Shown here piece by piece: positions 28,322 through 38,154 of a stretch of DNA of 64,000 nucleotides. The stretch's first letter is position 1, and each line of letters opens with the position of its first letter. The DNA is taken from assembly GCA_905182035.1 (NCBI GenBank), contig CAJIZL010000002.1:62001-126000 (forward strand), written 5' to 3'. The DNA is from Oceanospirillaceae bacterium ASP10-02a. Its GTDB lineage: Bacteria > Pseudomonadota > Gammaproteobacteria > Pseudomonadales > Balneatricaceae. The notes beneath the pieces were generated by a model that ran no database searches, had not been told where the DNA came from, and saw only the letters and a list, made by a program, of their open reading frames with translations. The position numbers were made by a program, and so were the translations under genes.

Positions 28322-28533
28322 TCCAAACCTTGAGCTTTGGCTTGCCTAAGCTTCACTTGGGCAAGACTTGCTAGTTTGTCCTCTTTACTCATAATCATCC
28401 AGTTCCTCACTTCATCTTGGCTGCGGTAACAACCTTTACAAACTAGGTGGTCGGTATGAAATTGACAGACTTTAATACAAGGCGAGGGAATTGAGTGATC
28501 GATGTTACGGATAGGGCGTGGTCGACGGCGCAT
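28318..28533 (-). CDS. DUF1289 (YdhL-like) small cysteine protein
   Basis: 71 residues. The core SPCIKVCQFHTDHLVCKGCYR carries the four conserved cysteines (C-X3-C-X7-C-X2-C) followed by the RSQDEVRNW segment that defines DUF1289. The cysteines probably bind a metal ion; function is unknown. The N-terminus is arginine-rich. It overlaps the aceK stop by four bases on the opposite strand. Confidence 0.87.
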   Translation of the reverse strand: MRRRPRPIRNIDHSIPSPCIKVCQFHTDHLVCKGCYRSQDEVRNWMIMSKEDKLASLAQVKLRQAKAQGLD

Positions 28534-28584
28534 AGGAATGAGTCTAGCTAATATTCAAGCTGGTATTATGGCCCTCCTTAGGCG

Positions 28585-28601
28585 CACAGGAAAGACCTGT
28601 G
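28585..28601. repeat. short perfect inverted repeat between divergent small genes
   Basis: CACAGG and CCTGTG flank an AAAGA loop, with weaker pairs extending it outward. It lies between the DUF1289 start and the next membrane-protein gene, so it may be an operator or a hairpin in the leader of the rightward gene. Confidence 0.35.
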
Positions 28602-28643
28602 TGTTAGAATGCTGCCTCTTTTTTGGGTTTAGGTTAATTGTTC

Positions 28644-29165
28644 ATGTTAGGTCGTATTGGATTCATTTGGGGCAGTATTGGTGTCATAGGCTTGCTGATG
28701 GCTTCTGTAGTGCGCCTGTCTACCATTGCGTTAGAATTCTTCCTTTACCCTGCAGATATTTGGCATTGGTTGGCTTTGCTGACGTGGGTTATTTTTATGG
28801 CTTATTCTGAAGGTTATAACGGTTTCCAAAAAGCATTTTCGCCCCGTGTTGCTGCCCGTTTAATATGGCTGCAACAAAATCCAAAGTTTTGGTTAGTGGC
28901 TCTTGCGCCGCTATATGCTATGGGTTTCATCTATGCCTCGAAGAAACGTATCATTGTCTCCTACAGCATTCTTATCATGGTGTTATTATTTGTGACCATT
29001 GCTGTAAATCTACCTCAGCCTTGGCGGCCGATAATGGATGCAGGTGTTGTGGTTGGCCTTTTTTGGGGTGCAATAGCCACAGGATGGCACATTTTGGTAG
29101 CCATGGATGCCGGCACTGGGTTAGTGAATCCAGAACTACCTAAATCTTCCTACCGCCACTTATAG
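28644..29165 (+). CDS. integral membrane protein, function unknown
   Basis: 173 residues from the ATG at 28644; a TTG two codons earlier is also possible. About five hydrophobic helices, with a cytoplasmic basic stretch (FQKAFSPRVAARLIW) between helices two and three and KKRIIVSY before helix four. No recognised motif. It starts 10 bp before the transporter gene that follows and may be co-expressed with it. Confidence 0.7.
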   Translation: MLGRIGFIWGSIGVIGLLMASVVRLSTIALEFFLYPADIWHWLALLTWVIFMAYSEGYNGFQKAFSPRVAARLIWLQQNPKFWLVALAPLYAMGFIYASKKRIIVSYSILIMVLLFVTIAVNLPQPWRPIMDAGVVVGLFWGAIATGWHILVAMDAGTGLVNPELPKSSYRHL

Positions 29166-29174
29166 GAAACGACC

Positions 29175-30017
29175 ATGCGCACTGTTTTGTGGATGTTGGG
29201 CGCTATCGCCTCATTTTGCCTCATGGCCATCGCTGCCCGTGAGTTAGATGGTCAGATTGATAAGTTTGAATTACTAGCCATTCGTAGCATGGTCGGCTTT
29301 GTGCTTCTGGTGATCATTATGAATGTTATCAAACGGCCTACGCTAATGTTTAGCCAGCGCACTAAAACTCATTTTTGGCGTAACTTGTTTCACTTTATTG
29401 GCCAGTTTAGTTGGCTTGTGGGTATCGGTTTGCTGCCCTTGGCGGAAGTTTTTGCAATAGAATTTACAGTGCCCTTATGGGTGTTAATTATAGCCGCTAT
29501 ATTCCTTGGCGAAGTTATCACTCGACGCAAGTTTGCTTCTGTCACACTAGGTTTGATAGGTGTAGTGGTGATTGTGAAGCCAGGTATCCAAATTCTAGAT
29601 GTTGGCGGCCTAGTGATGATAATTGCATCACTGTGTTTCGCTATTACCTTTATTCTAAGCAAGTCGCTGCTCACCACTGAACATCCGCTTACCCTCGTGT
29701 TTTACATGACCTTAATTCAGTTGCCTTTAGGTGCACTGATGGCTGGCGCTGATTGGACTATGCCAGAACCATGGATGTGGCCTTGGGTCATGGCTGTGGC
29801 GTTAACTGGCTTGTCTGCACATTATTGTATGTTTAGGGCTATGCAACTGGCGGACGTAAGTGTGGTAATTACTCTAGATTTTTTACGCTTACCAATTATT
29901 GCCACTATAGGGATGTTGCTCTATGGCGAACCTGTCGAAGTGTCGGTGATTTTTGGAGGTGTCATTATGCTGCTGGCTAACCTGGTTAATCACTGGCGCA
30001 TTAAAGAGGCTGCTTAG
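29175..30017 (+). CDS. EamA-family (drug/metabolite) transporter
   Basis: 280 residues with ten predicted membrane helices arranged as two EamA repeats (about 5-135 and 145-275). Characteristic pieces are LPLAEVFAIEFTVPLWVLI at the end of the first repeat and ALTGLSAHYCMFRAM in the second. Family members export amino acids, nucleosides or other metabolites; the substrate cannot be assigned. An AGGAAAC site precedes the start. It converges on the methyltransferase gene with a 10-bp gap. Confidence 0.88.
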   Translation: MRTVLWMLGAIASFCLMAIAARELDGQIDKFELLAIRSMVGFVLLVIIMNVIKRPTLMFSQRTKTHFWRNLFHFIGQFSWLVGIGLLPLAEVFAIEFTVPLWVLIIAAIFLGEVITRRKFASVTLGLIGVVVIVKPGIQILDVGGLVMIIASLCFAITFILSKSLLTTEHPLTLVFYMTLIQLPLGALMAGADWTMPEPWMWPWVMAVALTGLSAHYCMFRAMQLADVSVVITLDFLRLPIIATIGMLLYGEPVEVSVIFGGVIMLLANLVNHWRIKEAA

Positions 30018-30027
30018 CTAGCACCGT

Positions 30028-30801
30028 CTATGGTTTGCATAAACGGGCACTTACGACCGTTAAATAGCCTGCTTCTATATTGCTCAATACGTTGGTGCTC
30101 ATAACTGCTGCACTGGGTCCCAATGCTAAGGGTGGTGTAAATGGCGGTTTTAGCTTCTGCTGACGGGTTTGACGTATCCAAGTCAGTGCAGCCTCTGTAT
30201 TATCCTCAAAATTGTCCACTTTGAATCCTATAGCTAACGCTAAATCCTTAAATGTATGCCAATGGCACAAGTGGCTGTCATTCTTTTCGTGGGCCCAAGG
30301 TGTAGGATAAAGCACGTTACTCTCAGTGGCTTGTTGTTGTAACATGATTTCATGAATTAATAGGTGGCCTTGGGGCCTAAGTACTCTGTATAAGCCTTTC
30401 AGTAAGGTTTCTTTTTGATCAATGTTCATGGAGGCGTGTTGGCTGATCACAAAGTCGAAACTGTGCTTTGGGAAAGGTAGATTTAGGCTGTTGCCCACTA
30501 CAAACTGGCAGCTTGGTTCGGGGTGAATGTTTTTATTGAGCAGCATCGCCGCTTCAATGTATTGGTGATTAAGATCTAACCCTAACATATTGCAATCGCG
30601 TGTAGCGGACAATAGCCGGCTAGTGCCACCTAGGCCACAACCTATATCTAAGCCGTCCTTAGCACTGCTAGGTAGCCAATCAAGCAGTGCAAGCGTTGCA
30701 GGAATGCCCCCCAGATGTAATTGGTCAATACCTGAAAAATCTTCTATTTTCCAGTTTCTAGATGAGCTATTTCCAAGTAATAACGATAATTTACTTAGCA
30801 T
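30028..30801 (-). CDS. class I SAM-dependent methyltransferase
   Basis: 257 residues. SAM-binding motif I is LDIGCGLGGTSRLLS (about 50-65), with LGLDLNHQYIEAA as motif II, the acidic-loop region FDFVISQHASMNID, and post-core LLIHEIML. The N-terminal DQLHLGG resembles small-molecule N-methyltransferases of the sarcosine/dimethylglycine or UbiE-like group. It lies 9 bp downstream of the acetoacetyl-CoA synthetase gene at the end of the liu operon, though no leucine-pathway role is known for such an enzyme. Its substrate is unknown. Confidence 0.82.
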   Translation of the reverse strand: MLSKLSLLLGNSSSRNWKIEDFSGIDQLHLGGIPATLALLDWLPSSAKDGLDIGCGLGGTSRLLSATRDCNMLGLDLNHQYIEAAMLLNKNIHPEPSCQFVVGNSLNLPFPKHSFDFVISQHASMNIDQKETLLKGLYRVLRPQGHLLIHEIMLQQQATESNVLYPTPWAHEKNDSHLCHWHTFKDLALAIGFKVDNFEDNTEAALTWIRQTRQQKLKPPFTPPLALGPSAAVMSTNVLSNIEAGYLTVVSARLCKP

Positions 30802-30810
30802 GGAATATGA

Positions 30811-32772
30811 TTAACTCGAAAGGGCAGAAAGGTTAACAAATAAGTCTAATGCCTCAGGATTAGCCAAAGCATCTTTGTTTGTAACCTCTTCACCATGAAT
30901 GACTTTACGTACGGCAAGTTCCACAATCTTACCGCTGATGGTGCGTGGAATAGCGCTGACTTGTATTATTTTTTCAGGTACGTGGCGTGGTGTTGTATTG
31001 GCGCGCACTTGCTGCTTAATGGTGCGGATTAAAGCCTCGTTTAGTACCCGTCCTGGCCGTAAAACAACAAATAAAATAACGCGCACGTCATGCTGCCAGT
31101 TTTGACCAACAACAATGCTCTCTAATACATCTTCAATGATTTCTACTTGGCGATAGATTTCCGCTGTGCCAATACGCACACCACCAGGATTCAACACTGC
31201 ATCGGATCGACCATGGATAATGACACCACCGTGTTGAGTTATTTCACCATAATCGCCATGGGCCCAGACATTGGTAAATTGGTCAAAGTAGGCATCATGG
31301 TATTTTTTACCATCATGATCTTGCCAAAAATAGATAGGCATGGAAGGAAACGGCGCACTGCACACTAACTCACCCTTGGTCTGGCGCAAGGATTTTCCCT
31401 CATCGTCAAATATATCTACCGCCATTGCTAAGCCACGACATTGAAGTTCGCCGCGATAAACAGGAAGAATAGGGCAGCCTAAAGCGAAGCAAGAAGCAAT
31501 GTCTGTGCCACCGGAAATAGAGGCAAGCAATACATCCCGCTTAACCTCTCGGTAAACGTAATCGAAACTTTCATGGGACAGGGGAGAACCCGTGGAAAGA
31601 ATGCTTTTTAGGTGCTGTAAGTTATGGCTTTGAGCAGGCTTAACTCCCGCCTTTTCAATGGCAGCAATGTATTTTGCGCTAGTACCAAAAATGGTGACCT
31701 TTTCTCTTTCTGCCATGTCCATAAGAATACTGGGCGTCTTAAAAGGAGACCCATCATAGAGCAATACTGTGCAGCCTAAGGATAGACCGCTCACTAGCCA
31801 ATTCCACATCATCCAGCCACATGTAGTGTAGTAAAACATTACATCCACGGGGCTCACGTCTGTATGTAAAAAGTGCTCTTTGTTGTGCTGTAACAAGGTG
31901 CCGCCAATGCCATGAACTATACACTTAGGCACGCCTGTAGTACCCGATGAATACATAATGTATAGAGGATCATCAAAACTACAATCTACAAACTCAATCT
32001 CTGTAGCATTCACATCGATAAAGTCTTTAAGGTGTATGGCTTTGTTTGGTACAGCATTATGTAGCAGGCTTAAGTCTGCTGCTTGAGTGACGTGGTCACA
32101 CACTACAATAGTCTCAATGGATGGTAGTGAAGCAGCGATACCTGCCACTCGTTCTAGTGAGTTTAATGTTTTACCGTTGTAGTAATAGCCATCCGTAGTA
32201 AACAGTAGGCGAGGTTCTATCTGGCCAAAACGATCCAGTACACCATTAATGCCAAAATCAGGTGAGCATGAACTCCATACCGCACCTAAACTAGCTGTGG
32301 CTAACATCGCTACTATGGAGTCGATGACATTAGGCATAAATCCAGCAATACGGTCACCAGGTTTAATGTCATACTTCTTTAAACCACCTACCAGCGCCGC
32401 CACTCTCTGATACAGCAGGGCATAACTAATTTCTTCACGTGCACCGTCTTCACCACAAAAAATAAGAGCGGTAGAGTCATGACGAAATTTAAGGAGGTTT
32501 GCTGCAAAATTTAACTTGGCTTCTGGATACCATTTGGCGCCAGGCATCTTGTTGTCATGTTCAATAATCACACTGCCTTTGTGGCTTGATTGAATGCCAC
32601 ACTGGTACCAAATTTGGTCCCAAAACAGATCACTATGATCAATGCTCCACTGGTGTAATTGATGATAATCAGTAATATTAAGGTGATGCGAGGCATTAAC
32701 AGATTGTATAAAATGCCATAGGTTAGTCTGTTCAATACGGCTTTGGCTAGGTTGCCACAAAGGCTGCGTCAT
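30811..32772 (-). CDS. aacS: acetoacetyl-CoA synthetase
   Basis: 653 residues from the ATG at 32772 (MTQPLWQPS), which has AAGGA six bases upstream; the frame is open 11 codons further. It is an adenylate-forming acyl-CoA synthetase with the P-loop YIMYSSGTTGVPK, the HGRSDAVLNPGGVRIGTAE core motif and the acylated lysine region RTISGKIVE. It is collinear with AacS rather than acetyl-CoA synthetase (GAVWSSCSPDFG). It activates acetoacetate, a product of the HMG-CoA lyase just upstream, so that leucine carbon enters central metabolism. Confidence 0.93.
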   Translation of the reverse strand: MTQPLWQPSQSRIEQTNLWHFIQSVNASHHLNITDYHQLHQWSIDHSDLFWDQIWYQCGIQSSHKGSVIIEHDNKMPGAKWYPEAKLNFAANLLKFRHDSTALIFCGEDGAREEISYALLYQRVAALVGGLKKYDIKPGDRIAGFMPNVIDSIVAMLATASLGAVWSSCSPDFGINGVLDRFGQIEPRLLFTTDGYYYNGKTLNSLERVAGIAASLPSIETIVVCDHVTQAADLSLLHNAVPNKAIHLKDFIDVNATEIEFVDCSFDDPLYIMYSSGTTGVPKCIVHGIGGTLLQHNKEHFLHTDVSPVDVMFYYTTCGWMMWNWLVSGLSLGCTVLLYDGSPFKTPSILMDMAEREKVTIFGTSAKYIAAIEKAGVKPAQSHNLQHLKSILSTGSPLSHESFDYVYREVKRDVLLASISGGTDIASCFALGCPILPVYRGELQCRGLAMAVDIFDDEGKSLRQTKGELVCSAPFPSMPIYFWQDHDGKKYHDAYFDQFTNVWAHGDYGEITQHGGVIIHGRSDAVLNPGGVRIGTAEIYRQVEIIEDVLESIVVGQNWQHDVRVILFVVLRPGRVLNEALIRTIKQQVRANTTPRHVPEKIIQVSAIPRTISGKIVELAVRKVIHGEEVTNKDALANPEALDLFVNLSALSS

Positions 32773-32870
32773 ACTGATCCTTAAAGTATAAAACTGAGGG
32801 TGCACAATGTTAAATTAGCTGCCAATTTAAATCAATAAACGCAACATTAACTTGATTAAAATCGACCAGA

Positions 32871-33788
32871 TTAAAACGTCATTGCCTGGCCCACATGTGA
32901 ACCGTTAGGGCGGCCCAATAAGTCGCTAATAGATTGGCCAACACGGGCTAATCTATCTAGTTGAATACCAGTATGTATGCCTAAACCATGCAGCATATAC
33001 ACCAAGTCTTCTGTGGCTAAATTACCACTGGCGCCTTTGGCGTAAGGGCAGCCTCCTAAACCAGCTACAGAACTATCAAACGTGGTTACACCTGCTTCAA
33101 GCATACACAATACGTTAGCCAAGGCTTGACCATAGGTATTGTGGCAATGGCCTGCAAGTTGAGATACTGGGATATTTTGACTAACAGCGTTAAGCATGTC
33201 CAACATCCGTGCTGGTGTGGCCGAACCGATGGTATCGCCTAGGGATACCTCGTAACAGCCCATTTGTATTAATTGCTCGGCAACCTGTGCAACTGCACTT
33301 GGTGAAACCACTCCCTCATAGGGGCAGTCTACCACCACGGATACGTAGCCTCGTACTTTTATGCCGGCGTCTAGGGCCGCTTTAGCCACGGGTTCAAAGC
33401 GTGTTAGCGCCTCTGCAATGGAGCAGTTAGTATTTTGTTGGCTGAAACTTTCGCTTGCGGCACCAAATACGGCAACTTCATCAACGCCGGCTTCTAAGGC
33501 TCGCTCTAACCCTTGCATGTTGGGTGTGAGGGCACTATAGGAGACGTGGTTATGACGTGTTATAAGTTGCATCACTTCAGCACTATTGGCCATTTGTGGC
33601 ACCCACCTAGGGTGCACAAATGCAGCTGCTTCAATATGGGTAAGGCCGGCTGCTGCTAGTTGATTAATGAGGGTGGATTTTATTGCAGCACCAAGCATCG
33701 GGCCTGATTCATTTTGTAAACCATCACGGGGACCTACTTCCACAACTTTTACCTGTTTTGTTATGGGTCTTGCAGCTTTAAACGTCAT
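32871..33788 (-). CDS. liuE: hydroxymethylglutaryl-CoA lyase
   Basis: 305 residues, TIM barrel of the HMGL-like family. VEVGPRDGLQNE holds the catalytic Arg-Asp, HCHNTYG the metal-binding histidines and SVAGLGGCPYAKGASGN the signature with the active-site cysteine; SLGDTIGSATP is also present. It splits 3-hydroxy-3-methylglutaryl-CoA to acetyl-CoA and acetoacetate, the last step of leucine breakdown. It lies two bases after liuD and 98 bp before aacS. Confidence 0.95.
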   Translation of the reverse strand: MTFKAARPITKQVKVVEVGPRDGLQNESGPMLGAAIKSTLINQLAAAGLTHIEAAAFVHPRWVPQMANSAEVMQLITRHNHVSYSALTPNMQGLERALEAGVDEVAVFGAASESFSQQNTNCSIAEALTRFEPVAKAALDAGIKVRGYVSVVVDCPYEGVVSPSAVAQVAEQLIQMGCYEVSLGDTIGSATPARMLDMLNAVSQNIPVSQLAGHCHNTYGQALANVLCMLEAGVTTFDSSVAGLGGCPYAKGASGNLATEDLVYMLHGLGIHTGIQLDRLARVGQSISDLLGRPNGSHVGQAMTF

Positions 33789-33790
33789 GC

Positions 33791-35716
33791 TTATGCGTCC
33801 TCGTTAATGAGTTCTAAAAGCTGAGAATCGGCGTCCACTAAGTCGCCGACTTTAAAATAGATTTCACCAACTAGGCCTGCATTGGGCGCTGTGATGGTAT
33901 GTTCCATTTTCATGGCTTCTACTACCATCAAAGCTTCTCCATCTAAAACCTGTTGCCCATTGGTTACAAAACAAGCAATGAGGCTGCCATTCATAGGAGC
34001 CTTAATGCCTCCAGTATTGGATTTATTGTTAGCCACAAAATCATCAATTCTAGGCGTTTTAACGGTCACTACAGCCTTACCCTGGGGGGTAAATAAGCAC
34101 AGTCTATCACCGTTTAAACAATAGCCAGCCTTATGTTGGCCACCCGCGTGCTGTAATATCAAATAATCTGTGTTCAGCTCACCTTCAATGTTCGTCGGTA
34201 TCACAATGGTGTCATTTAAGTACTCAACCTCCAAGGTCCAAGAGTAATTTAGACTCAACTGATTAAGCCTAAGCCCTGTCAATTCGCCATATTGGTTTTG
34301 GGCCTGTTGGCCAAAGACAAACCCTGCCATGGCTAGAATTATATTCTCGTCTTGCAAAGAAGGTGCCATAAGGTAGTCTTGGTGTTGCTCGATAAGGCCC
34401 GTATGTAAAATCGCATCGGCAAACTCATCTAATGTCGCGAGGCGTCGCAAAAAATCGATGTTGGTATGAATACCTTCTAAATGATAGTCCTGCAGCGCAA
34501 GGTCTAGTTTGGCTAAGGCCTGCGCACGGCTTGGAGCCCAAACGATCAACTTGGCAATCATGGGGTCATAAAACGGGCTAATTTCATCGCCTTCACCTAC
34601 GCCAGTATCTATACGGATAGAGTCATCTGTTGTGGGAGTGCGCAGATGCACTATACGGCCTGTAGAAGGCTGAAAATCTTGGGTTGGATCTTCAGCATAG
34701 ATGCGGGCTTCAAAGGAGTGCCCATAGAGGCACACTTGGTCTTGAGACAGTGGTAAATGCTCTCCTGCAGCCACCTTAAGCTGCCACGTGACTAAATCGA
34801 CTCCGGTCACCATTTCGGTCACAGGATGCTCAACCTGTAAACGAGTATTCATCTCCATAAAATAATAACAGCCATCACTGTCTAGTAGGAACTCAACAGT
34901 GCCTGCGCCCACATATTGGATGGCTTGGGCAGCTTCCACAGCTGTGGTGCCCATTTTTTGACGCAAGTCATCAGATAGGCCAGGTGCGGGCGCTTCTTCA
35001 ATTACTTTTTGGTGCCGGCGTTGTGCCGAGCAGTCCCGGTCACCAAGATAAATGCCATTACTATGACGGTCACAAAAGACTTGAATTTCTACGTGGCGTG
35101 GGGCGATAAGGTATTTTTCTATTAATACATCACTATTACCAAAGCTAGCTAAACCTTCACGCCTTGCACCGGCTAAGTGGGTGAGGAACTCTGAACTGTT
35201 ATTAACCACACGCATGCCTTTGCCACCGCCGCCAGCCACTGCCTTTATCAGCAAAGGGTAACCCATCTGATCAGCTTCACGTTGCAGCACCTCATCTTCT
35301 TGGTTAGCGCCATGGTAGCCAGGCACAAGAGGGATACCAGCTTCAGTCATAATAATTTTTGCGGCGCTCTTACTGCCCATTTGTTCGATGGCGGGTACAT
35401 CTGGGCCAATAAATACAATGTTATGAGCCTGACATGCTGCAACAAAGTCTGCATTCTCTGACAAAAAGCCATACCCTGGGTGAATACTGTCAGCTCTAGT
35501 TTGAGTAGCAATGGCCAATATTTTGTCGCCTCTCAAATAACTGTCCGCCGCCGTTGCAGGGCCAATGTGCCAGGCTTCATCAGCTTCTTGTACATGGAGG
35601 GCGTTGGCATCAGCGTCTGAATAAACGGCTATGGTACGCATACCCATTGCTTTGGCACTGCGCATTATGCGGCAGGCTATTTCCCCACGATTGGCGATCA
35701 ATACAGACTTCAACAT
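33791..35716 (-). CDS. liuD: methylcrotonyl-CoA carboxylase, biotin-containing alpha subunit
   Basis: 641 residues from the ATG at 35716 (MLKSVLIANRGEIACR); an ATG six codons upstream lies inside liuC. It has biotin carboxylase N-terminal, ATP-grasp (GGGGKGMRVV) and C-terminal domains (to about 445), a spacer, and a biotinyl domain with the lysine in VVEAMKMEH about 40 residues from the end. With LiuB it carboxylates 3-methylcrotonyl-CoA. The MCC assignment over acetyl- or propionyl-CoA carboxylase rests on the liu operon context and the paired carboxyltransferase. Confidence 0.94.
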   Translation of the reverse strand: MLKSVLIANRGEIACRIMRSAKAMGMRTIAVYSDADANALHVQEADEAWHIGPATAADSYLRGDKILAIATQTRADSIHPGYGFLSENADFVAACQAHNIVFIGPDVPAIEQMGSKSAAKIIMTEAGIPLVPGYHGANQEDEVLQREADQMGYPLLIKAVAGGGGKGMRVVNNSSEFLTHLAGARREGLASFGNSDVLIEKYLIAPRHVEIQVFCDRHSNGIYLGDRDCSAQRRHQKVIEEAPAPGLSDDLRQKMGTTAVEAAQAIQYVGAGTVEFLLDSDGCYYFMEMNTRLQVEHPVTEMVTGVDLVTWQLKVAAGEHLPLSQDQVCLYGHSFEARIYAEDPTQDFQPSTGRIVHLRTPTTDDSIRIDTGVGEGDEISPFYDPMIAKLIVWAPSRAQALAKLDLALQDYHLEGIHTNIDFLRRLATLDEFADAILHTGLIEQHQDYLMAPSLQDENIILAMAGFVFGQQAQNQYGELTGLRLNQLSLNYSWTLEVEYLNDTIVIPTNIEGELNTDYLILQHAGGQHKAGYCLNGDRLCLFTPQGKAVVTVKTPRIDDFVANNKSNTGGIKAPMNGSLIACFVTNGQQVLDGEALMVVEAMKMEHTITAPNAGLVGEIYFKVGDLVDADSQLLELINEDA

Positions 35717-35721
35717 AGGCT

Positions 35722-36531
35722 TCACTGTTTCCATGGGGCTTGGGATTTAGTTAAAAAAGCCTTTAAGCCGGCTTGGCCGCTCAGGCTCACACGACTATTA
35801 GCGATGGCTTTGGTGGTGCGCGCTGTAGTTTTTGTTAAGTTATCCTTTGCAATCGGTGAGTGGGTGTTAAGCACTTGCAGTAGCTGTTTGATGTGTGTGA
35901 CTGCGTCTGGGCTATTGCCCAATGTCACTGAAACCCATTGCTCTCTAGCGCTGTGTAGGTCGTTTAGTGCAACTACTTGATGCACTAAACCGTATGTGTG
36001 GGCCTGATTTGCGGTAAATACTATGGCGCTGGTCATGAGGTGACGGCCCCATGACATACCCATTTTGTTGATTACGAATGGACTGATGACGGCAGGGATG
36101 AGTCCAATGCGTACTTCACTAAAGCAAAAAGACGCACTGTTGGCACTAATTACACTATCACAGCAGGCGATGAGTCCCACGGCGCCGCCAAAAGCTGCAC
36201 CATTAACAAGGGCTAGGGTAGGTTTAGGGAAACTATCTAACAATTGCATCAACAGAGCCAATTGCTCAGCGTCTGCTATATTAGTGGCTTCGTCGTATTC
36301 TGCCATGCGCTGCATCCAAGCTAAATCTGCACCTGCTGAAAAACTCTTACCGGTGCCGGTAAGGATTAGCCCTCGAACCCTTGCATCGATTGCCAAGCTT
36401 TGTAATTGTACGATAAACAGCTCAATTAGCTGGTCATCAAATGCATTGTGTTTATCTGGCCTGTTGAGAGTGATAGTAGCGATACCAGACTGGCTCAGTT
36501 CAGATGTTAACCACTGTGGTGATGGGTTCAT
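35722..36531 (-). CDS. liuC: methylglutaconyl-CoA hydratase
   Basis: 269 residues, crotonase superfamily. FSAGADLAWMQRMA is the oxyanion-hole segment characteristic of the LiuC/GnyH subgroup, and NGAAFGGAVGLIACCD is the second. It hydrates 3-methylglutaconyl-CoA to HMG-CoA. It sits between the two methylcrotonyl-CoA carboxylase subunit genes, the usual liu position, 14 bp after liuB and 5 bp before liuD. Confidence 0.93.
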   Translation of the reverse strand: MNPSPQWLTSELSQSGIATITLNRPDKHNAFDDQLIELFIVQLQSLAIDARVRGLILTGTGKSFSAGADLAWMQRMAEYDEATNIADAEQLALLMQLLDSFPKPTLALVNGAAFGGAVGLIACCDSVISANSASFCFSEVRIGLIPAVISPFVINKMGMSWGRHLMTSAIVFTANQAHTYGLVHQVVALNDLHSAREQWVSVTLGNSPDAVTHIKQLLQVLNTHSPIAKDNLTKTTARTTKAIANSRVSLSGQAGLKAFLTKSQAPWKQ

Positions 36532-36545
36532 GTTGACACCTTAAG

Positions 36546-38153
36546 TTACATGCGGAACACGCCAAAGCGCGTTTCTTGGGCGGGTTTATTGAGGGCAGTA
36601 GCCAGAGCAAAGCTGAGTACTGCACGGGTGTCCTTTGGATCAATAATGCCATCATCCCATAAACGCGCACTGGCGTAATATGGGTGTCCCTGGCGTTCAT
36701 ATTGGTTAAGCACTGGCTCACGCATCGCTAGTTCATCTGCATCACTAAAGGTTTCACCACGAGCGGTAAGTTGATCTCGTTTTACTTGGGTCAAAACTCC
36801 GGCAGCCTGTTCTCCTCCCATTACAGAGATCCGACCGTTAGGCCACATCCACATAAAATTAGGTTCAAAGGCACGACCACACATGCCATAGTTGCCAGCA
36901 CCATAGCTGCCGCCAATAATAACGGTGAATTTAGGTACTTTAGCGCAAGCAACTGCCATCACCATTTTTGCACCGTGTTTAGCGATGCCTTCGGCTTCGT
37001 ATTTTTTACCTACCATAAAACCTGTGATGTTCTGCAAGAATACCAAAGGAATTTGTCGCTGACAGCACAGCTCTATAAAGTGAGCACCTTTTTGGGCTGA
37101 TTCAGAGAACAAAACACCATTATTGGCGACGATGCCTACAGGATAACCATCAATGTGAGCAAAGCCGCACACTAATGTGGTGCCATATAAAGCTTTAAAT
37201 TCATCAAACTGGGAGTCGTCCACTATCCGTGCTATCACGTCGCGCACATCAAATGGCTTACGCAGGTCTGTACCCACCACGCCATAAATCTGATCGCAAG
37301 AGTAACGAGGCTGTGCACTGGGTTTACGCAGCAATGGATTGCCTGCGGTTTTGGGGCAATTGGCAATGCACTGACGAGCTATCAATAACGCGTGCTCATC
37401 TGATTGCGCATAATGGTCAGCCACACCTGATACACGGCAGTGGGTGTCTGCGCCACCCAGCTCTTCAGCACTCACTTCTTCACCTGTGGCTGCCTTCACT
37501 AACGGTGGGCCAGCTAAAAATATAGTGCCTTGTTGGTTTACAATAATTGATTCATCTGCCATAGCGGGCACATATGCACCGCCAGCAGTACAAGAGCCCA
37601 TAACTACAGCGATTTGGGGAATACCTTGAGCAGACATAGTGGCTTGGTTGTAAAAAATACGCCCAAAATGCAGTTTGTCTGGAAACACCTCATCTTGTTG
37701 CGGTAAGTTTGCACCACCTGAATCTACTAGGTAAATGCATGGAAGATTGTTTTGCAAGGCGATGTCTTGCGCGCGCAAGTGTTTTTTTACCGTTAACGGA
37801 AAGTAGGTGCCACCTTTTACAGTTGCATCGTTAGCGATAACCATACAATAACGGCCGTTCACTAAACCCACACCACAAATAATACCTGCACTAGGCACTG
37901 CCACGTCATACACTTCATGGGCAGCCAATTGGCCTACTTCTAAAAAGGGCGAGCCTTGGTCAAGCAGAGCATCTATTCGGTGGCGCGGTAGCATCTTTCC
38001 ACGACCCAAATGCTTGGCTTGATAGGCTTCACCGCCGCCTAGTTGCAGTTTTCCAACTTGGCACTGTAGATCGTCTACCAACACCTGCATAGCGTCAGAC
38101 TTAGCTTTAAACTCGTCACTTTGGGTGTTAATGCTGCTAGATAACGTAGCCAT
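36546..38153 (-). CDS. liuB: methylcrotonyl-CoA carboxylase, carboxyltransferase beta subunit
   Basis: 535 residues, the standard MccB length. It has the two crotonase-like carboxyltransferase halves with [16 protein letters not shown] and [18 protein letters not shown], and [13 protein letters not shown] near the end, which is typical of MCC and propionyl-CoA carboxylase beta chains. It transfers the carboxyl group from biotin on LiuD to 3-methylcrotonyl-CoA. One base separates it from liuA. Confidence 0.95.
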   Translation of the reverse strand: MATLSSSINTQSDEFKAKSDAMQVLVDDLQCQVGKLQLGGGEAYQAKHLGRGKMLPRHRIDALLDQGSPFLEVGQLAAHEVYDVAVPSAGIICGVGLVNGRYCMVIANDATVKGGTYFPLTVKKHLRAQDIALQNNLPCIYLVDSGGANLPQQDEVFPDKLHFGRIFYNQATMSAQGIPQIAVVMGSCTAGGAYVPAMADESIIVNQQGTIFLAGPPLVKAATGEEVSAEELGGADTHCRVSGVADHYAQSDEHALLIARQCIANCPKTAGNPLLRKPSAQPRYSCDQIYGVVGTDLRKPFDVRDVIARIVDDSQFDEFKALYGTTLVCGFAHIDGYPVGIVANNGVLFSESAQKGAHFIELCCQRQIPLVFLQNITGFMVGKKYEAEGIAKHGAKMVMAVACAKVPKFTVIIGGSYGAGNYGMCGRAFEPNFMWMWPNGRISVMGGEQAAGVLTQVKRDQLTARGETFSDADELAMREPVLNQYERQGHPYYASARLWDDGIIDPKDTRAVLSFALATALNKPAQETRFGVFRM

Positions 38154-38154
38154 A

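Noticed and set aside
36065-36544. 159-codon frame opposite liuC
   Set aside because: Antisense to a well-supported crotonase gene, with no domain and no ribosome site.
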